A stretch of 64,000 bases of DNA from Pseudomonas alliivorans (lineage in GTDB: Bacteria > Pseudomonadota > Gammaproteobacteria > Pseudomonadales > Pseudomonadaceae): the NCBI RefSeq assembly GCF_017826695.1, contig NZ_JAFFZW010000013.1:62001-126000 (forward strand), written 5' to 3'. Below the pieces are notes generated by a model, which worked only from the letters and a program-made list of their open reading frames with translations, had not been told where the DNA came from and did no database searches. Below are positions 60,507 through 64,000 of the stretch, one piece after another. Each line of letters starts with the position of its first letter. Position 1 is the first letter of the stretch. A program made the position numbers and the translations under genes.

Positions 60507-60947
60507 ATGAATAAGCTATGGAAATTCGCTGCTGTCGCAACCCTGATCGCCGCCACCTCGGGCTGTGTCAGTTACAACATGAGCCAGCCGGTTGCACCTT
60601 TGGAAGGGACCGTCAAAACCGACCTGAAGGCTGACGTGAAAGTGGGTGGCACCATCAGTGGCGAATCCTCCACCAACGTTCTGTTCAACTTCCTGAGCAT
60701 CGGTGGCGATACCCAGTTCGCGGACGGTGTGGCCTATGGCGGTGCGAGCGGCGGCGGCATGGGCCTGGCCCTTCCAGATCCGGTATCGACTGCCAAGGCT
60801 GCCGCAGCCTACAAGGCTGTCAAATCTTCCGGTGCCGATCTGATCGTTGCCCCGCGTTATGAAGTCAACGTGAAAGACTATTTCATCTTCAAGAAAGTGG
60901 ACGTAAAGGTTACGGGTAACAAGGGCAGCATCAACAGCATCCGCTGA
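60507..60947 (+). CDS. DUF6567-type lipoprotein
   Basis: A 146-residue predicted lipoprotein: the signal MNKLWKFAAVATLIAATSGC has its lipobox cysteine at position 20. The mature domain has VAPLEGTVKTDLKADVKVGG, LFNFLSIGGDTQFADGV and ADLIVAPRYEVNVKDYFIF, matching the DUF6567 family of small Pseudomonas and Bacteroides lipoproteins. Function unknown. Membrane sorting (inner or outer) cannot be told; S-V-S after the cysteine favours the outer membrane. Confidence 0.85.
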   Translation: MNKLWKFAAVATLIAATSGCVSYNMSQPVAPLEGTVKTDLKADVKVGGTISGESSTNVLFNFLSIGGDTQFADGVAYGGASGGGMGLALPDPVSTAKAAAAYKAVKSSGADLIVAPRYEVNVKDYFIFKKVDVKVTGNKGSINSIR

Positions 60948-60952
60948 TCGAT

Positions 60953-60996
60953 CCCCTGAGTGCTGCGCCGCTTGCCTGCGCAGCACTTGCCAGGGG
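60953..60996 (+). terminator. Long hairpin after lipoprotein gene
   Basis: AGTGCTGCGC (60959-60968) pairs with GCGCAGCACT (60978-60987) and is flanked by CCCCTG / CAGGGG arms. The stem is strong but no T tract follows, so termination is likely yet not textbook. Confidence 0.55.
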
Positions 60997-61102
60997 AAAT
61001 AAATTGCAGGGATCCTCGCTGAAAACAAGAATTCCCTGCATGCATCATCTGGACAACCGGCTACACTGCGCCGCCAGTTCGAACTCTTGCTGAGGCTGTT
61101 AC

Positions 61103-61480
61103 ATGAAATTTCGTTTTCTTCTCTGGATGCTGGGCCGGTTGATGAGCCGCGCCGGTCGTAACAACCCTGCGTTCCAGCAACAGTTGGCTGGCAAGGACCT
61201 GACGTTTCAACTGCAGACAACGGACGGCAGGATCGCTCGCCACTTTGTGGTTCGTGACCAGCGTATCCGCAGTGTGAAAGGGCTGGCTGCCGAGCCTGCG
61301 TTTGCCATCTCGTTCCGCGACGCCGCATTCGGCTTTGCCACCTTGCAGGCCAAAAACAAGCAACTGGCCTTCATGCAGGGCATTCAGGACAAGGACATTC
61401 AGATCAAGGGCAATCCAGCCCTGGTGATCTGGTTCCAGGGCCTCACCAAGTACCTCAAACCTAAAAAGAAGACCAACTGA
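61103..61480 (+). CDS. SCP2 sterol-binding-like domain protein
   Basis: A 125-residue soluble protein, helical N-terminus (LLWMLGRLMSRAGRNN), then LTFQLQTTDGRIARHFVVRDQRIRSVKG and FAISFRDAAFGFATLQAKNKQLAFMQGIQDKDIQIKGNPALVIWFQGL. The alternation and ending resemble the SCP2-like lipid-binding domain found also in UbiJ/UbiT proteins. A role in ubiquinone synthesis is possible but not shown. It ends directly against the convergent DUF4105 gene. Confidence 0.8.
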   Translation: MKFRFLLWMLGRLMSRAGRNNPAFQQQLAGKDLTFQLQTTDGRIARHFVVRDQRIRSVKGLAAEPAFAISFRDAAFGFATLQAKNKQLAFMQGIQDKDIQIKGNPALVIWFQGLTKYLKPKKKTN

Positions 61481-63442
61481 TCAAGGCAACTGCAACCCGC
61501 CCGATGCCTTGTGCAAGGCGCGCAGATGGTCACCCATCTGCTTGAGGTTGGCTTCGTTCGCGGCAATTTCCCTCGCACGTCCTGGCTCCAGCAAGGCACG
61601 TACTTCCTTGTCGAGATCGCCGGTCAGGCGCTTGAGCTGTTTCTGACGCTGGCTGCTCTCGCTTTCAAGCTGTTGCCACTCCGCAGCCTGCGGCAAACCG
61701 TAACCTCGGCTGCCGAGCAATTCCGCAGGGCGGCTGAGAAAACCGCTGCTGGCCAGCAGCTCTTGCAAGGTGCCGGTCGCTTTTGACACGCGGCCGTCCT
61801 TCTGCTCCCGAGCCCCCAGATAGCTTTGCTTCACTTCGTCCTGCGCCAGCAGCAATTGCCGACGCAGGCTTGCCTGTTCCAGCAGCAGAATGGCGGCACT
61901 GGTGCGCAGGTCAGCCTTGTCGAACCACTGACTGCGCTCATGGGCGGGCAGGCTCATCCAGTCTTCGACGGTGGTTTGCCGGATCGGAAGTTGTTTCTTC
62001 AGCACCTCGAACATCGCTTGATAGCGGTCCCGATAAGAGTCGAACCGGTAGCCAAGACGTAACGCTTCCTTTGGATCGTCCAGCACACGGGTATCAGCCA
62101 GCCCCCGCCCCTTGAGCACCTCGAGCAAACCGTTGGGCAGAATGCTGTCCAGGCCGACCAGTTTGGGATTATGCGTGCCGCTGCGAAGCAGCTTGAGATT
62201 CTCTACCGCGCAGTTGTTCGACAGGAAGTAATAGTTGCCGTCGTAGCTCCAGTGCATTTCGGCGGCGTGCTGGACCAACCCTTCGATTTCAGGGCGAGAC
62301 AGCGTGATGGGTACTGACGCCAGGCTGCGCAGTTCCGTCTTGGTGTATTCGTCGATCACCTGAGCCAGTGGCAGCACGAACAGCCGCGATGGGTACGCGC
62401 CCATCAGGCCGTCCCAACTGGATAACTGTACGTCGCCTACAAAAGCGCGGTAGGACAGGACCAGATGCTGGTCCAAGTCGAGCCGACAATCTGGTCCGCG
62501 TGGACGTCCCGGCTTGCAGATCACCAGACGCAGCATGCTGTGACCCCAGCGGCTCACCCAGTTCTGGTTCGCCTCGGCCAACAGGTAGTCGACGGCGTAA
62601 ACGCGCTCGGGGTCCAGCTTGCCCAGCGGTTCCCGGCCAAAATCGCTGCCAGCGTTCAGGTAAGGATAGAAGGTCGGACAGGCATCCCGGGCAGCAGGTG
62701 CCCAACCGAAGCGTTCCTTGTAGTAGGCATACAGCGCAGGTCGACGGCAGGCGTAGGCCGGGTCGAGCAGGAAGTACTCCATGTTCACCGCCACGAACTC
62801 GAGCGGGCTGGTGGTCTCGTAGATGTCGGGACTGCGGGCAACCTGACCGTTATGTTCTTCTCGCTCGCCACGTCTTCCGACGTACTGCTGCCAGCCGGCA
62901 AGGTCCAGCAGGCGAGGATCATCGCTCAGGGTAAAACGTCGTTCGGTCTGGCCACGGCAGTCATCGGGCAGGCCGACGTTACCCAATGAACTGTTACGAC
63001 GGGAACAGCGAACCAGGGTCGCCCTTTCGGTGGGAGACCAGAGGCGTGCACGGTCGTAAATATGAGTCAGCTCATGCAGCACCGTGGCGAGCATTTCCCG
63101 ACGTACCGTGCCGTGTGGCCGACCCGTTTGCGCCGTCGCGGCAGAGCCGTCGGTCAGCGAAGGCAACAGGTGGGTGTTGAGGTACAGCTGGTAAGGACCT
63201 GCCGCCTGGCCATAGGCATTTTGCGGCATGTCGCTGGACCAACTCACGTTGACAGTGCGGTCCAATGACTCGACGAAGCTGGGCGGCAGGGCGCGCATGG
63301 CTTCGTCGATCAGCGCCTGGCTGGCTTGCCGTTGAGCCGCATCGAGGCCGTCGGTGTGCAGCTCAAGCTTCAGACTGGCTGAAGCATAAGTCCCGACCAG
63401 CGACAGTGCGCCGGCAAGCAGCCAGACGCCAAGTCGCCTCAC
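61481..63442 (-). CDS. DUF4105 family secreted protein
   Basis: A 653-residue protein. The signal peptide (MRRLGVWLLAGALSLVGTYA) is cleaved near ASASLKL. An N-terminal region with HELTH at residues 123-127 precedes a DUF4105-like central domain (VDYLLAEANQNWVSRWGHSMLRL, YYFLSNNCAVENLKLL). The final ~140 residues are a charged predicted coiled coil. HExxH with the context ATVLHELTHIYD suggests a zinc metallopeptidase-like fold. Its start overlaps the stop of the DUF2388 gene by four bases, so it is translationally coupled. Function unknown. Confidence 0.85.
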   Translation of the reverse strand: MRRLGVWLLAGALSLVGTYASASLKLELHTDGLDAAQRQASQALIDEAMRALPPSFVESLDRTVNVSWSSDMPQNAYGQAAGPYQLYLNTHLLPSLTDGSAATAQTGRPHGTVRREMLATVLHELTHIYDRARLWSPTERATLVRCSRRNSSLGNVGLPDDCRGQTERRFTLSDDPRLLDLAGWQQYVGRRGEREEHNGQVARSPDIYETTSPLEFVAVNMEYFLLDPAYACRRPALYAYYKERFGWAPAARDACPTFYPYLNAGSDFGREPLGKLDPERVYAVDYLLAEANQNWVSRWGHSMLRLVICKPGRPRGPDCRLDLDQHLVLSYRAFVGDVQLSSWDGLMGAYPSRLFVLPLAQVIDEYTKTELRSLASVPITLSRPEIEGLVQHAAEMHWSYDGNYYFLSNNCAVENLKLLRSGTHNPKLVGLDSILPNGLLEVLKGRGLADTRVLDDPKEALRLGYRFDSYRDRYQAMFEVLKKQLPIRQTTVEDWMSLPAHERSQWFDKADLRTSAAILLLEQASLRRQLLLAQDEVKQSYLGAREQKDGRVSKATGTLQELLASSGFLSRPAELLGSRGYGLPQAAEWQQLESESSQRQKQLKRLTGDLDKEVRALLEPGRAREIAANEANLKQMGDHLRALHKASGGLQLP

Positions 63443-63759
63443 AGTGCGAGGATGGCTTCAGCCAGTGTCTTGTCGCTGGCATCGCGCGCTTCCGGCACGC
63501 GGGCACGCAGCGTATCGAAGGCAGCGTCGAGCTGGGCGCCGTGAATATCGCCATTGCTGGCAACGTAGCTGGCGGCATCATCTCTGGCTTCGCGAACGAC
63601 TTTGGAATCGCGGATCGAGGTGGTGGTGTCAGAGGTAAAGTCGATGGTGCGACCGAACGCACGGACAATGATGTTACTCGTGGCAACAACGGTCTGAGCC
63701 TGGGCCAGGTCGGCCATCAGCAGCAGACCAAGGGAAACAGCAATCAGCGGCGTACGCAT
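63439..63759 (-). CDS. DUF2388 family periplasmic protein
   Basis: A 106-residue exported protein: signal MRTPLIAVSLGLLLMADLAQ, cleavage near AQAQTV. The core VVREARDDAASYVASNGDIHGAQLDAAFDTLRARVP is the DUF2388 pattern. It overlaps DUF4105 downstream by four bases and lies 38 bases after another DUF2388 gene. Role unknown. The ATG at 63759 is preferred over 63792. Confidence 0.88.
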   Translation of the reverse strand: MRTPLIAVSLGLLLMADLAQAQTVVATSNIIVRAFGRTIDFTSDTTTSIRDSKVVREARDDAASYVASNGDIHGAQLDAAFDTLRARVPEARDASDKTLAEAILAL

Positions 63760-63797
63760 GTCAGTAACGTCTCCAGTTACGCAGAAGGGCAAAGTGG

Positions 63798-64000
63798 CTA
63801 TTGGACGAGGATTGCCTGCGCCAGTTCAAGGTCGCTGGCACGAAGTTTTTCATGGGACTGTCGCAGGCTGCGCAACGCCGACTCGAGTCGGGCCCCGCGT
63901 ATCCGGCCATCGCTGGCGACAAACGCCGCAGCATCATCCTGAGCCGCCATGACTTGCTTGTTATCGAACGGTGAACTGCTGACCTGGCTGGTGGCGTACC
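63798..64000 (-). CDS. DUF2388 family protein, C-terminal part
   Basis: The window ends inside the gene; 66 residues to the TAG (complement of 63798-63800) are visible. The text ends QDDAAAFVASDGRIRGARLE...LRASDLELAQAILVQ and is a clear paralogue of the adjacent DUF2388 protein, indicating tandem duplication within the operon. The start lies outside the window. Confidence 0.85.
   Translation of the reverse strand, partial: YATSQVSSSPFDNKQVMAAQDDAAAFVASDGRIRGARLESALRSLRQSHEKLRASDLELAQAILVQ

Overview
The window reads as a chromosomal segment of a Pseudomonas, most likely of the P. syringae group. The evidence is GC-rich, densely coded DNA, protein families typical of the genus (PA3496-like, DUF3301, DUF2388, DUF4105, DUF6567) and REP-type repeats of the sort scattered through Pseudomonas genomes. 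From memory, the gene order follows, with insertions and gaps, the P. aeruginosa PAO1 stretch running from about PA5443 (uvrD) down to PA5345, which lies fairly near oriC. No tRNA, rRNA, CRISPR array, prophage or insertion sequence was seen.

Layout. 0-8 kb: two COG0523 (CobW-type) metal GTPases with a DUF1826 partner, pdxY, an acyl-CoA thioesterase, a CPA2 antiporter, a SMI1/KNR4 protein and a Tim44-domain membrane protein. 8-20 kb: uvrD, a PAS-GGDEF-EAL protein, a HexR-like RpiR regulator, and the LysR regulator pycR divergent from the two-subunit pyruvate carboxylase genes. 20-30 kb: a PaiB/GNAT/GNAT operon divergent from a MocR regulator, a YeeE/YedE transporter, a bestrophin, asparaginase, an AGCS amino-acid symporter and aspA. 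30-38 kb: a LysR regulator, a small secreted metzincin-like protein, purEK, small envelope proteins, a mutarotase, a second thioesterase and an MFS transporter. 38-46 kb: the phosphate regulon (pstS, then pstCAB-phoU) with recognisable Pho boxes. 46-56 kb: a response regulator, a 1744-residue toxin-like protein, an M23 peptidase, a CNNM/CorC-type protein and phoRB. 56-64 kb: ubiCA, rubredoxin and its reductase, an HU-family protein, a lipoprotein, an SCP2-like protein and a DUF2388-DUF2388-DUF4105 operon.

Most of the window is core metabolism and envelope function. Phosphate sensing and uptake (pst, phoU, phoBR) is split by an insertion. Carbon metabolism is represented by pycAB, aspA, asparaginase and the HexR-like regulator, and purine synthesis by purEK.

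The most unusual item is the giant open reading frame at 46349-51583. Its last ~70 residues carry a DSE...CRSC arrangement like the zinc site of polymorphic-toxin cytidine deaminases, and no immunity gene is evident beside it. Other items worth attention are a 12-bp tandem array of DnaA-box-like sequences inside the MocR gene, an excess of strict DnaA boxes in the first 28 kb, three intrinsic-terminator-like hairpins placed between promoters and genes rather than after genes (ahead of purE, of the antiporter and of uvrD), and a secreted HExxHxxGxxH protein.
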